Shown: positions 1 through 7,571 of the stretch, in pieces | How positions within the stretch are numbered: position 1 is the first letter of the stretch | How the letters are laid out: the number at the start of each line of letters is the position of its first letter | Made by a program: the position numbers and the translations under genes | The notes under the pieces: generated by a model | The model's input: only the letters and a program-made list of their open reading frames with translations | Told to the model about the DNA's origin: nothing | Databases searched by the model: none | Origin: Paracoccaceae bacterium | GTDB lineage: Bacteria > Pseudomonadota > Alphaproteobacteria > Rhodobacterales > Rhodobacteraceae | Direction: 5' to 3' | Assembly: GCA_027484915.1 (NCBI GenBank) | Contig: JAIXSA010000038.1 | Coordinates: 1-37,828, forward strand | DNA length: 37,828 nt

Positions 1-1
1 C

Positions 2-883
2 AAGCATGTCGCGGCGGGTCTGGCGGCGATGGAGTGTGTGATCGTCCCTGACCTGTTCCTCAATGAGACCGCCAATTACTCCCATGTGTTCTTCCCCGGC
101 TCGTCCTTCCTGGAAAAGGACGGCACCTTCACCAACGCCGAACGCCGGATCAACATGGTCCGCAAGGTGATGGCACCGAAGCAGGGCTATGCCGACTGGG
201 AAGTGACGCAGATGTTTGCGAAGGCGATGGGGGCGGATTGGGGTTACACGCATCCTTCGCAGATCATGGAAGAAATCGCCATGACCACGCCTTCGTTTGC
301 GGGAGTCTCGTATGAGAAGATCGAGACGATGGGTTCGGTCCAGTGGCCGTGCAACGAGAAGGCGCCCGAGGGGACGCCGCTGATGCACATCGACGGGTTC
401 GTGCGCGGCAAGGGCAAGTTCATCCGGACGGAATATGTCGCGACAGATGAGAAGACGGGGCCGCGCTTCCCGCTGTTGCTGACGACGGGGCGGATCCTGT
501 CGCAGTACAACGTGGGCGCACAGACGCGGCGGACGGCGAACGTCGTCTGGCATGACGAGGATGTGCTGGAGATCCACCCGCATGACGCCGAGAACCGGGG
601 CATCCGCGAGGGCGATTATGTGCGGCTGGCGAGCCGGTCGGGCGAGACGACGCTGAAAGCGACGATCACCGACAAGGTGTCGCCGGGCGTGGTCTACACG
701 ACCTTCCACTTCCCCGGGACGCAGGCGAACGTCATCACGACCGACTTCAGCGACTGGGCGACGAACTGCCCGGAATACAAGGTGACGGCGGTGCAGGTCA
801 GCCCGTCGAACGGGCCGTCGGAGTGGCAGAAGGAATACGAGGCCCAAGCCGCCCAGTCGCGCCGGATTCTGGCTGCGGAATGA
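2..883 (+). CDS. fdsA: NAD-dependent formate dehydrogenase alpha subunit, C-terminal part (5' end outside the window)
   Basis: This is the last 293 residues of the molybdenum-containing catalytic subunit of a soluble formate dehydrogenase, which oxidises formate to CO2 in the cytoplasm. The frame is open from the window edge, so the [Fe-S] domains and the active-site Cys/Sec region lie upstream. The visible part begins in the molybdopterin oxidoreductase fold (CVIVPDLFLNETANYSHVFFPG) and ends with the molybdopterin-dinucleotide-binding barrel, from about visible residue 155 (FPLLLTTGRILSQYNVGAQTR) to the end. The stop overlaps the start of fdhD by four bases (ATGA at 880-883), and fdsD follows. 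That order matches the fdsGBACD operon known from Rhodobacter capsulatus and Cupriavidus, which is why FdsA is preferred over a membrane-bound Fdh alpha subunit. Confidence 0.93.
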   Translation, partial: KHVAAGLAAMECVIVPDLFLNETANYSHVFFPGSSFLEKDGTFTNAERRINMVRKVMAPKQGYADWEVTQMFAKAMGADWGYTHPSQIMEEIAMTTPSFAGVSYEKIETMGSVQWPCNEKAPEGTPLMHIDGFVRGKGKFIRTEYVATDEKTGPRFPLLLTTGRILSQYNVGAQTRRTANVVWHDEDVLEIHPHDAENRGIREGDYVRLASRSGETTLKATITDKVSPGVVYTTFHFPGTQANVITTDFSDWATNCPEYKVTAVQVSPSNGPSEWQKEYEAQAAQSRRILAAE

Positions 884-1680
884 AGGGCGCGCGGGCCACG
901 CCTCGGCTGGTGTTCGGAAGCTCGGTGACGCCGGGCGACCGGGTGCTGCCCGAAGAGGTGGCCGTGGCGCTGTCGTTCAACGGGACGACGCAGGCGGTGA
1001 TGATGGCGACCCCGGCGGACCTGGAGGATTTTGGGGTCGGCTTTGCGTTGACTGAAGGCATCGCCACCCCCGACGAGATTCTGTCGGTCGAGGTGGAAGC
1101 CGTGTCGAAGGGCCAGGATGTTCAGGTCTGGCTGAAACCTGCCGCTGAGGCCCGTCTTGCCGCACGCCGCCGCACCATGTCCGGGCCGGTGGGCTGCGGG
1201 TTGTGCGGGATCGACAGCATCGACCAGGCGCTGCGCGAGGTGCCGGTGGTGGCGCCCTCACGCTTCCGGATGACCCCGGCCGAGGTGCTGGCGGCGGTTG
1301 CTGCCTTGCCGGGCGAGCAGCGGCTGCACGACGCGACGCGGGCGGTGCATGGCGCGGCGTTCTGGAACGGGCGGGTTCTGCTCGCGCGGGAGGATGTCGG
1401 GCGGCACAATGCGCTGGACAAGCTGGTGGGCGGGATGGTGCGCGCGGGCATCGCACCGCAGGGCGCAGTGGTGCTGACCAGTCGGGTGTCCACCGACATG
1501 GTGCAGAAGGTCGCCATGCTGGGCGCGCCGATGATCATCGCCGTTTCGGCCCCGACGGTCGCAGCGGTGGAGCTGGCAGAGGCGTCGGGGATCACCCTGA
1601 TCGCGCTGGCCAAGGGGGACCGCTTCGAGGTCTTCTCGCATACGGATCGGATTTTGACGGAGGTGCCGCATGTCGGTTGA
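880..1680 (+). CDS. fdhD: FdhD/FdsC formate dehydrogenase accessory sulfurtransferase
   Basis: FdhD transfers sulfur from a cysteine desulfurase to the molybdenum cofactor and inserts the sulfurated cofactor into formate dehydrogenase; the Rhodobacter operon homologue is called FdsC. The 266-aa product has the family's Cys-x-x-Cys motif at about residues 106-109 (GPVGCGLCGI), the conserved segment LLAREDVGRHNALDKLVG, and a C-terminal segment SRVSTDMVQKVAMLGAP. I chose the ATG at 880 because it overlaps the fdsA stop by four bases. A start at 823 would add 19 residues lying wholly inside fdsA. The end overlaps fdsD by 11 bases, so the three genes are probably translated in a coupled way from one mRNA. 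Confidence 0.95.
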   Translation: MKGARATPRLVFGSSVTPGDRVLPEEVAVALSFNGTTQAVMMATPADLEDFGVGFALTEGIATPDEILSVEVEAVSKGQDVQVWLKPAAEARLAARRRTMSGPVGCGLCGIDSIDQALREVPVVAPSRFRMTPAEVLAAVAALPGEQRLHDATRAVHGAAFWNGRVLLAREDVGRHNALDKLVGGMVRAGIAPQGAVVLTSRVSTDMVQKVAMLGAPMIIAVSAPTVAAVELAEASGITLIALAKGDRFEVFSHTDRILTEVPHVG

Positions 1681-1897
1681 AAAGATCACCCGGATGGCGA
1701 ACGACATCGCCAAGTTCATGGAATCGAAGCCGCATGATGAAGGGGTGACCCTGCTGGCAGCGCATATCAACGATTTCTGGGACCCCCGGATGCGGCGGCA
1801 GCTTTTCGAACTGGTCGATGCCGGCGGTGCGGGGTTCCGGCCGCTGGTGCTGGACGCCGCCAAGTCGATCCGTCGCCCGGCGGCCGAGGCGGCCTGA
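1670..1897 (+). CDS. fdsD: NAD-dependent formate dehydrogenase delta subunit
   Basis: This small 75-aa soluble protein is the delta subunit of the Fds-type NAD-dependent formate dehydrogenase. The family is recognised by its N-terminal pattern (EKITRMANDIAKFMESKP) and by AAHINDFWDPRMRRQLFELV in the middle. Its biochemical role is not well defined; in related operons it is needed for full enzyme assembly or activity. The ATG at 1670 lies inside the end of fdhD (11-base overlap), as expected for the last gene of the operon. Length and position fit the family. The C-terminus is a short Ala-rich tail. Confidence 0.93.
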   Translation: MSVEKITRMANDIAKFMESKPHDEGVTLLAAHINDFWDPRMRRQLFELVDAGGAGFRPLVLDAAKSIRRPAAEAA

Positions 1898-1910
1898 CGC
1901 CCGCGCCCCG

Positions 1911-2489
1911 GTGCCCAGCCTTCGCCAGACTGTCCTGATCGTCGCTGCGCTGAACCTTGGTTATTTCGGGATCGAGATCGTTGCGGCCTTGCGGGTCGGA
2001 TCGGTCTCGCTTCTGGCCGACAGCGCCGACTTCCTGGAAGACGCTGCCGTCAACATCCTTATCTTCTTCGCGCTGGCCTGGACGGCCACCCGCCGCGCTG
2101 CCGTTGGCAAGGTCCTTGCCGGCCTGTTGTTGATCCCGGCCGCGGCTTTCCTGTGGACGCTGGGCGCCAAGCTTTTGAACCCGGTGCCTCCGACTGCCGA
2201 GGCGTTGACGCTTGTAGGCCTTGGCGCGCTGGCGGTGAACCTGACCGCCGCGCTTCTTCTTGCCCGCCATCGCCGGGCCGAGGGTTCGCTGACCCGCGCC
2301 GCGTTCCTGTCGGCCCGAAACGACGCCTTCGCGAATGTCGGCATCATCGCCGCCGGGCTGATCACGGCCAGATACCCCTCGATCTGGCCCGACATCCTGG
2401 TGGGCCTCGTCATCGCCGCCATGAACCTTGATGCCGCGCATGAGGTCTGGGAGGCCGCCCACGAAGAGGCGAAGGACGCGCAGGCCTGA
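1911..2489 (+). CDS. Short CDF-like cation transporter
   Basis: Predicted inner-membrane cation transporter of the cation diffusion facilitator fold, about 192 aa. I chose the GTG at 1911, 13 bases after the fdsD stop. The open frame continues to 1818 but only through fdsD coding sequence. About six hydrophobic segments are visible. The second holds LLADSADFLEDAAVNI, which matches the CDF pattern around the transport site but has Asp where canonical Zn/Co/Fe CDFs have His (DxxxD instead of HxxxD). The fifth has RNDAFANVG. The protein stops after the membrane part and lacks the usual cytoplasmic C-terminal domain. The metal cannot be named from the sequence. It may be read through from the fds operon, since there is almost no spacer. 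Confidence 0.78.
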   Translation: MPSLRQTVLIVAALNLGYFGIEIVAALRVGSVSLLADSADFLEDAAVNILIFFALAWTATRRAAVGKVLAGLLLIPAAAFLWTLGAKLLNPVPPTAEALTLVGLGALAVNLTAALLLARHRRAEGSLTRAAFLSARNDAFANVGIIAAGLITARYPSIWPDILVGLVIAAMNLDAAHEVWEAAHEEAKDAQA

Positions 2490-2493
2490 GCCC

Positions 2494-2558
2494 GGAATTT
2501 TCCAAAATTCCGGACCGGAGCCGTCAAAGGCTCCGAACCGATTTCTTTGAAGAAATCG
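2494..2558. repeat. Triple hairpin with paired AT-rich palindromes, family A copy 1
   Basis: Three consecutive inverted repeats fill the gap between the cation transporter and lysA. The first is GGAATTTTCCAAAATTCC at 2494-2511. The second is GGAGCC / GGCTCC at 2517-2534. The third is CGATTTCTT / AAGAAATCG at 2539-2558. The outer two resemble the palindrome pairs at 23983-24020 and 35123-35168, so this is a dispersed element. It may act as a terminator or mRNA-end stabiliser, but that is inference. Confidence 0.7.
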
Positions 2559-2616
2559 GCGCTTTGCACCATCGTTCCGCCCGGATATGACGGCGCGGAA
2601 GCACCCGGGGGCATCG

Positions 2617-3882
2617 ATGGACCACTTCCACTACAAGAACGGCACCCTCCACGCCGAGGACGTGGCAATCACCGATATCGCCGCCGCTGTCGGCACCCCG
2701 TTCTACGTCTACTCCACCGCCACCCTGACCCGGCATTACCGCCTGTTCACCGAGGCGCTTTCCCCCCTTCCCCACCTTGTCTGCTTCGCCATCAAGTCGC
2801 TGTCGAACGTCGCGGTGCTGAAGACCCTCGGCAACCTTGGCGCCGGGATGGACGTGGTCTCGGGCGGGGAATACCTGCGGTCCAAGGCGGCGGGCGTCCC
2901 TGGTGACCGCATCGTCTTTTCCGGCGTCGGCAAGACGCGTGAGGAGATGCGCCTTGCCCTGACTGGCGGCATCCGGCAGTTCAACGTGGAAAGCGAACCC
3001 GAGATGCGGGCGCTGTCCGAGGTCGCCACATCGCTTGGCCTGACCGCACCGATCACCATCCGCATCAACCCGGACGTGGACGCCAAGACCCACGAAAAGA
3101 TCGCCACGGGCAAGAAGGAAAACAAGTTCGGCATCCCGATCGCCCGCGCCTCTGAGGTCTATGCCGAGGCTGCGCGCCTGCCCGGCCTGCAGGTCATCGG
3201 GATCGACGTGCATATCGGGTCGCAGCTGACCGAGCTTGAGCCATTCGAGCAGGCCTACCTCAAGGTCGCCGACCTGACGCGCCGCCTGCGGTCGGAAGGG
3301 CACACCATCACCCGCCTCGACCTCGGCGGCGGGCTTGGCATCCCCTATACCCGGTCGAACGAAGCGCCGCCCTTGCCCACCGACTATGGCGCGCTGATCA
3401 AGCGCACTGTCGGCGACCTGGGCTGCGAGGTCGAAATCGAACCCGGCCGCCTGATCAGCGGCAACGCGGGCATCCTCGTCTCGCAGGTCATCTACGTGAA
3501 GAACGGCGAGGGCCGCGACTTCCTGATCCTTGACGCCGCGATGAACGACCTCGTCCGCCCCTCGATGTACGGCGCGCACCACGACATCGTCCCCGTCGCC
3601 GAACCCCCCGTTGCCGCCCCAACGCAAGAGTTCGACGTCGTCGGCCCGGTCTGCGAAACCGGCGACACCTTCGCCAAGGGGCGTGACCTGCCGCTGGTGG
3701 CCGAGGGTGACCTGGTGGCCTTCCGCAGCGCCGGGGCCTATGGCGCGGTGATGGCATCGGAATACAATACTCGGCCCCTCATCCCCGAAGTGTTAGTCAA
3801 CGGGGATCACTTCGCTGTCATCCGGGCGCGTCCAAGCTTTGACGAAATCCTCAAGCGCGATACCATTCCTTCGTGGCTGTGA
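2617..3882 (+). CDS. lysA: Diaminopimelate decarboxylase
   Basis: This PLP enzyme decarboxylates meso-diaminopimelate to L-lysine, the last step of lysine synthesis, in the cytoplasm. The 421-aa product shows the alanine-racemase-fold barrel with the PLP lysine at about residue 60 (LVCFAIKSLSNVAVLKTLG). Further family motifs are DVVSGGEYLRSK, VHIGSQ, LDLGGGLGIPY and EPGRLISGNAG. The C-terminal barrel carries the substrate-binding CETGDTFAKGRDL and GAYGAVMASEYNTRP. The start at 2617 (MDHFHYKNG) matches homologues I remember; an upstream in-frame ATG at 2587 would add ten unconserved residues. It probably shares a transcript with the TIGR02302 gene that follows 39 bases later. Confidence 0.95.
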   Translation: MDHFHYKNGTLHAEDVAITDIAAAVGTPFYVYSTATLTRHYRLFTEALSPLPHLVCFAIKSLSNVAVLKTLGNLGAGMDVVSGGEYLRSKAAGVPGDRIVFSGVGKTREEMRLALTGGIRQFNVESEPEMRALSEVATSLGLTAPITIRINPDVDAKTHEKIATGKKENKFGIPIARASEVYAEAARLPGLQVIGIDVHIGSQLTELEPFEQAYLKVADLTRRLRSEGHTITRLDLGGGLGIPYTRSNEAPPLPTDYGALIKRTVGDLGCEVEIEPGRLISGNAGILVSQVIYVKNGEGRDFLILDAAMNDLVRPSMYGAHHDIVPVAEPPVAAPTQEFDVVGPVCETGDTFAKGRDLPLVAEGDLVAFRSAGAYGAVMASEYNTRPLIPEVLVNGDHFAVIRARPSFDEILKRDTIPSWL

Positions 3883-3921
3883 CATCCGGCGTCTCCGGTT
3901 GGCCGGTCCTTGGCAGGTGAC

Positions 3922-6516
3922 ATGACCGGACAGACGCCCCAACCGCCGCTGAAATCGCTTGTCTGGCCGATGCGCCTGACGCTGGCGGGGCTATGGGCTG
4001 AACGCCTTGCGCGGGCCTTCTGGCCGCTCTGGTCCCTTGTCCTTGTCACCTTGGCCGCGCTCGCCTTCGGCCTGCAGGATCTTGGTCCGCTGCACTATGC
4101 CCAGGCGGCCGGGGCCGTGGTCGGCCTTTTCGCCCTAGCGCTTATCTTCTGGGGTGGCAGGCGGTTCCGTCGCCCTACTGCGATGGATGCGCTGGACCGT
4201 CTTGACGCCACCATGCCGGGCCGCCCCATCGCCGCCCTGCGCGACACCCAGGCCATCGGCACCTCGGACCCTGCCTCGCTGGCGGTCTGGCGCGTGCATC
4301 AGGAGCGGATGGCCGCCCGCGCTGCCGGGGCGCGTCCGGTTCAGCCCGACCTGCGCCTGTCGTCCCGCGACCGCTTCTCGCTGCGCTATGTCGCGCTGAC
4401 GGCCTTCGTCATGGCCGCGCTTTTCGGGTCGTTCTGGAAGGCCGGGTCCGTCGCCGGCCTGACCCCCGGCGCTGCCGTCGCCATGCCCGGCGGGCCCAGC
4501 TGGGAGGCCTGGGCCCAGCCCCCGGCCTATACCGGCAAGCCCTCGCTCTACCTCAACGACATCACCGACCCCGCGCTGGAGGTGCCGACCGGCACTCGGC
4601 TGCAAATCCGGCTCTACGGCCCCGAGGGCGACCTGACCGTCACCCAGACTGTGGCCGATGTCGCGCCACCGCCAGCTCCCGATGCGCAAGCGACCCCCGC
4701 TGCCGCCGTCCCGGACGCGAAGGCCGGGGTGCATGATCTGACCATCACCCGCTCGGGCGAACTGGCGATCGAGGGCAATGGCGGCCGCGAATGGCAGATC
4801 ACGGCCACCCCCGACACCGCCCCCACGGTGGAAATCACCGGTGACATGGTGCGCGAGGCTGATGGCCGCTTCAGACAGGACTTCAAGGCCGCGGACGACT
4901 ACGGCGTCGTTGCGGGCCGCGTGACGATCAGCCTCGACCTCGCCAAGGTCGACCGCCGTCACGGGTTGACCGTCGACCCCGAAGCGGTTGAGCCGGTGAC
5001 GCTGGACCTGCCGATGCCGCGCAAGGGCAAGCGGACCGACCTGACCTCGACGCTGGTCGACGACCTCTCGAAACACGTCTTCGCCAACTTGCCCGTGACG
5101 ATGGTCTTTGCCGTCGTCGATGCGGCGGGGAACGAAGGCACCTCGGCCCCCTACGAGGTCGTCCTGCACGGCAAGCGCTTCTTCGACCCGCTGGCCGCCG
5201 CGCTGATCGAGATGCGCCGCGACATCCTGTGGAACCGCGTCAACGCCCCACGGGCCGGCCAGATCCTGAAGGCGATCACCAACCGGCCCGAGGGCTTCAT
5301 CCGCCACGAGCGCGCGTTCCTGCACCTGCGCGTGCTGATGCGCGAGCTTGAGGCCAAGGAAGCCAGCCTGTCGGTCGAGGACCGTGATGCCATTGCCGAG
5401 AAGCTGTGGAAGATCGCCCTGATGGTCGAGGAGGGGAACCTGCAATCCGCGCTTGAACGCCTGCAGCGCGCGCAGGACCGGCTGCAGGAAGCGATCGAGA
5501 ACGGCGCTTCGCCCGAGGAAATCGACCAGCTGATGAAGGAAATGCAGCAGGCGCTGAACGAATACATGCGCGAACTGGCCGAGGAATCGCAGCGCAACCC
5601 CGGCGACCAGCAGCAGCAAGAGATGATGCAGGGCCAGATGATGTCTGGCGACCAGCTGCAGGAGATGCTCGACAAGCTTCAGCAGCTGATGGAGGAAGGC
5701 AAGACCGCCGAGGCCGCCGAGCTGATGGAGCAGCTTCGCCAGCTGATGGAGAACATGCAGGTCGTCCAGGGCCAGGGGCAAGGCCAGGGTCAGGACGGCC
5801 CGATGGGCGACCTGGGCGAGACGCTGCGCGACCAGCAGGACCTGTCCGACGACGCCTTCCGTGACCTCCAGGGCGTGCCGCGCGACGGTGAACAGCAGGG
5901 CGAAGGGCAGCAGCCCGGCCAGGAACAGGGACAAGAGCAGGGTCAGGGCCAGCAGCCGGGCGATCAGGACGGCCAGGGCAGCGACCAGGCGCAGAACCAG
6001 GACGGCGAAGGTCAGGGCGGCTCGCTGTCTGACCGCCAGCGCGAATTGCGCGAACGGCTGAACGAGTTGCAGCAGGGCCAGCTTCCTGGCGACGGCACCG
6101 AGCAGGGCGAAGAGGGTCGCCGCAACCTCGACCGCGCCGAACGCTCGATGGAAGAGGCCGAACAAGCGCTGCGCGATGGCGACCTGGACGGTGCGTTGGA
6201 CCGGCAGGCCGATGCGATGGAAGCGCTCCGCGACGGGATGCGCGACTTTGGCGAGGCGCTGGCCGACGAACAGCGGCAGAACCGTGACGGCCAGGGTGGC
6301 GAGCGCGACTTCGGCTCGGCCGATCCGCAGGGCACCGACCCCCTGGGCCGCCGACCCGGCGAAACTGCGCGGATCGGCTCGGACGAGAACATGGTGCAGA
6401 ACGACCCCGACCAGCGGGCGCGGGAACTTCTGGACGAAATCCGCCGCCGCTCGGGCGAGATGACCCGCCCGCTTGAGGAACTGGACTACCTCAAGCGCCT
6501 CTTGCAGATGTTCTAG
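3922..6516 (+). CDS. TIGR02302 / DUF4175 family membrane protein with a Gln-rich C-terminal half
   Basis: Large protein of about 864 aa of the TIGR02302 family, common in alphaproteobacteria and of unknown function. Two or three hydrophobic helices lie in the first 175 residues (LARAFWPLWSLVLVTLAALAF, AGAVVGLFALALIFWGG, and YVALTAFVMAALFGSFW). A periplasmic-looking beta-rich region then runs to about residue 420. The rest is charged and helical, with a strongly Gln/Gly/Glu/Asp-rich stretch at about 520-760 (runs such as QGQGQGQGQDG and QEQGQEQGQGQQPGDQDGQG). The end is a conserved tail, ARELLDEIRRRSGEMTRPLEELDYLKRLLQMF. I chose the ATG at 3922; a TTG at 3910 is also possible and would add four residues. 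Confidence 0.88.
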   Translation: MTGQTPQPPLKSLVWPMRLTLAGLWAERLARAFWPLWSLVLVTLAALAFGLQDLGPLHYAQAAGAVVGLFALALIFWGGRRFRRPTAMDALDRLDATMPGRPIAALRDTQAIGTSDPASLAVWRVHQERMAARAAGARPVQPDLRLSSRDRFSLRYVALTAFVMAALFGSFWKAGSVAGLTPGAAVAMPGGPSWEAWAQPPAYTGKPSLYLNDITDPALEVPTGTRLQIRLYGPEGDLTVTQTVADVAPPPAPDAQATPAAAVPDAKAGVHDLTITRSGELAIEGNGGREWQITATPDTAPTVEITGDMVREADGRFRQDFKAADDYGVVAGRVTISLDLAKVDRRHGLTVDPEAVEPVTLDLPMPRKGKRTDLTSTLVDDLSKHVFANLPVTMVFAVVDAAGNEGTSAPYEVVLHGKRFFDPLAAALIEMRRDILWNRVNAPRAGQILKAITNRPEGFIRHERAFLHLRVLMRELEAKEASLSVEDRDAIAEKLWKIALMVEEGNLQSALERLQRAQDRLQEAIENGASPEEIDQLMKEMQQALNEYMRELAEESQRNPGDQQQQEMMQGQMMSGDQLQEMLDKLQQLMEEGKTAEAAELMEQLRQLMENMQVVQGQGQGQGQDGPMGDLGETLRDQQDLSDDAFRDLQGVPRDGEQQGEGQQPGQEQGQEQGQGQQPGDQDGQGSDQAQNQDGEGQGGSLSDRQRELRERLNELQQGQLPGDGTEQGEEGRRNLDRAERSMEEAEQALRDGDLDGALDRQADAMEALRDGMRDFGEALADEQRQNRDGQGGERDFGSADPQGTDPLGRRPGETARIGSDENMVQNDPDQRARELLDEIRRRSGEMTRPLEELDYLKRLLQMF

Positions 6517-6803
6517 GCGCGGCCGGACAGTCGCGACCAGCACAGCGGAAATCGTGCGTCGTCCAGCGCTTGCGGTGCTGAGTGGCCTCTCCGCATCCTG
6601 GAAGCGCTTTCCGTGCGGACCAACCCTTTCACCTGGCTCCAAATATCCCCGCCGGAGGCATCACCCGAGCCCATTTGCGGTCTTCACGCAAAAGGGCGAG
6701 AGAAAAAAGACTTGCGCGTCAGCGCTCTGCTTGAAAGCCGTCGGCAGCCCGCGTCCTCCGGCACCTGCTTGCGGGTCCCGCCAAACCGCGCCACTGTCGC
6801 GCC
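6517..6803. other. Intergenic region with one dispersed repeat
   Basis: These 287 bases lie between the TIGR02302 gene and the DUF1624 gene. Apart from the family C repeat at 6624-6662, I see no convincing gene, RNA or strong promoter. Short open frames here have no recognisable product. Confidence 0.5.
6624..6662 (-). repeat. Dispersed terminator-like element, family C copy 1
   Basis: Read on the minus strand, it contains GCCTCCGGCGGGGATATTTG followed by GAGCCAGGTGAAAGGG. This matches the elements at 18609-18662 and, in its right half, 15890-15941. Only one arm of the GC hairpin is present here. I recall similar blocks scattered between genes in Rhodobacteraceae genomes. Confidence 0.6.
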
Positions 6804-7514
6804 ATGACCGGAAACCGCCTAATCGCCCTTGATGCTGCCCGGACCCTGGCCGTGGTCTGCATGGTGATCTTCCACTTCACCTTCGACCTCGCCCTCTTCG
6901 GGTTCATCGACCCCGGAACGATGTCGCAGCCCTTCTGGTACTACTTCGCCAGGATGATCGCAGGCAGCTTCCTGTTCCTCTCCGGCATCAGCCTCTGGCT
7001 AGCCCATGGGCAGGGCATCCGCTGGACCGCCTTCTGGAAACGCTGGCTGATGATCGCCGCAGGCGCGGCCCTGGTGACCACGGCCAGCCTCTGGCTGGTT
7101 CCCGGGGGGCCAATCTGGTTCGGGATCCTTCATGCCATCGCCGTCGCCAGCCTGCTTGGGCTGATCGCCCTTCGCCTGCCCTGGCCCGTCACGCTCGCCC
7201 TCGCCGCCGTGATCTTCGCTGCCGCCTGGGGCCCCCGCTTCACCGCCTTCGACCCCCTCTGGCTTGTTTGGACCGGCCTGGCCGAGATGCGCCCGATGAT
7301 GGGCGACTATGTGCCGCTGATCCCCTGGGCCGCGCCCGCGCTGGCCGGGGTCGCCATCGCGAAGGCTTTCCGTCTGGACCGGGCGCGCGGCAGCCAGCCG
7401 TCGCCGTTCGTCCACCGCCTTACCTTCGCCGGCCGCCATTCGCTGATCATCTACCTGATCCACCAGCCCATCCTGTTCGGTCTTTTCAACCTCTACATCT
7501 GGGCAACCTCCTGA
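6804..7514 (+). CDS. DUF1624 (heparan-alpha-glucosaminide N-acetyltransferase-like) membrane protein
   Basis: Integral inner-membrane protein of 236 aa with about seven hydrophobic helices. It belongs to the DUF1624/acyltransferase-like family related to lysosomal HGSNAT. The N-terminal signature is RLIALDAARTLAVVCMVIFHFTFDLALFGF. Also typical are SFLFLSGISLWLAHG, a helix with GILHAIAVASLLGLIALRL, and the end, FAGRHSLIIYLIHQPILFGLF, a pattern shared with acyltransferase-3-type proteins. The bacterial substrate is unknown; an acyl transfer to a cell-envelope sugar is a guess from the family. The start context lacks a clear ribosome binding site, but the N-terminal match supports ATG 6804. pheT follows 57 bases downstream on the same strand. 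Confidence 0.85.
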   Translation: MTGNRLIALDAARTLAVVCMVIFHFTFDLALFGFIDPGTMSQPFWYYFARMIAGSFLFLSGISLWLAHGQGIRWTAFWKRWLMIAAGAALVTTASLWLVPGGPIWFGILHAIAVASLLGLIALRLPWPVTLALAAVIFAAAWGPRFTAFDPLWLVWTGLAEMRPMMGDYVPLIPWAAPALAGVAIAKAFRLDRARGSQPSPFVHRLTFAGRHSLIIYLIHQPILFGLFNLYIWATS

Positions 7515-7571
7515 CGCTTCCCCTCGCCCCCGCTTTCCGCTAATCCGGGCGCGACGTTTGGAGGCCCGCCG

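Noticed and set aside
4135-6642. An 835-codon open frame on the minus strand opposite the TIGR02302 gene
   Set aside because: It is antisense to the Gln-rich coding region, giving Leu/His/Ala-rich nonsense. No ribosome binding site or family pattern is visible.
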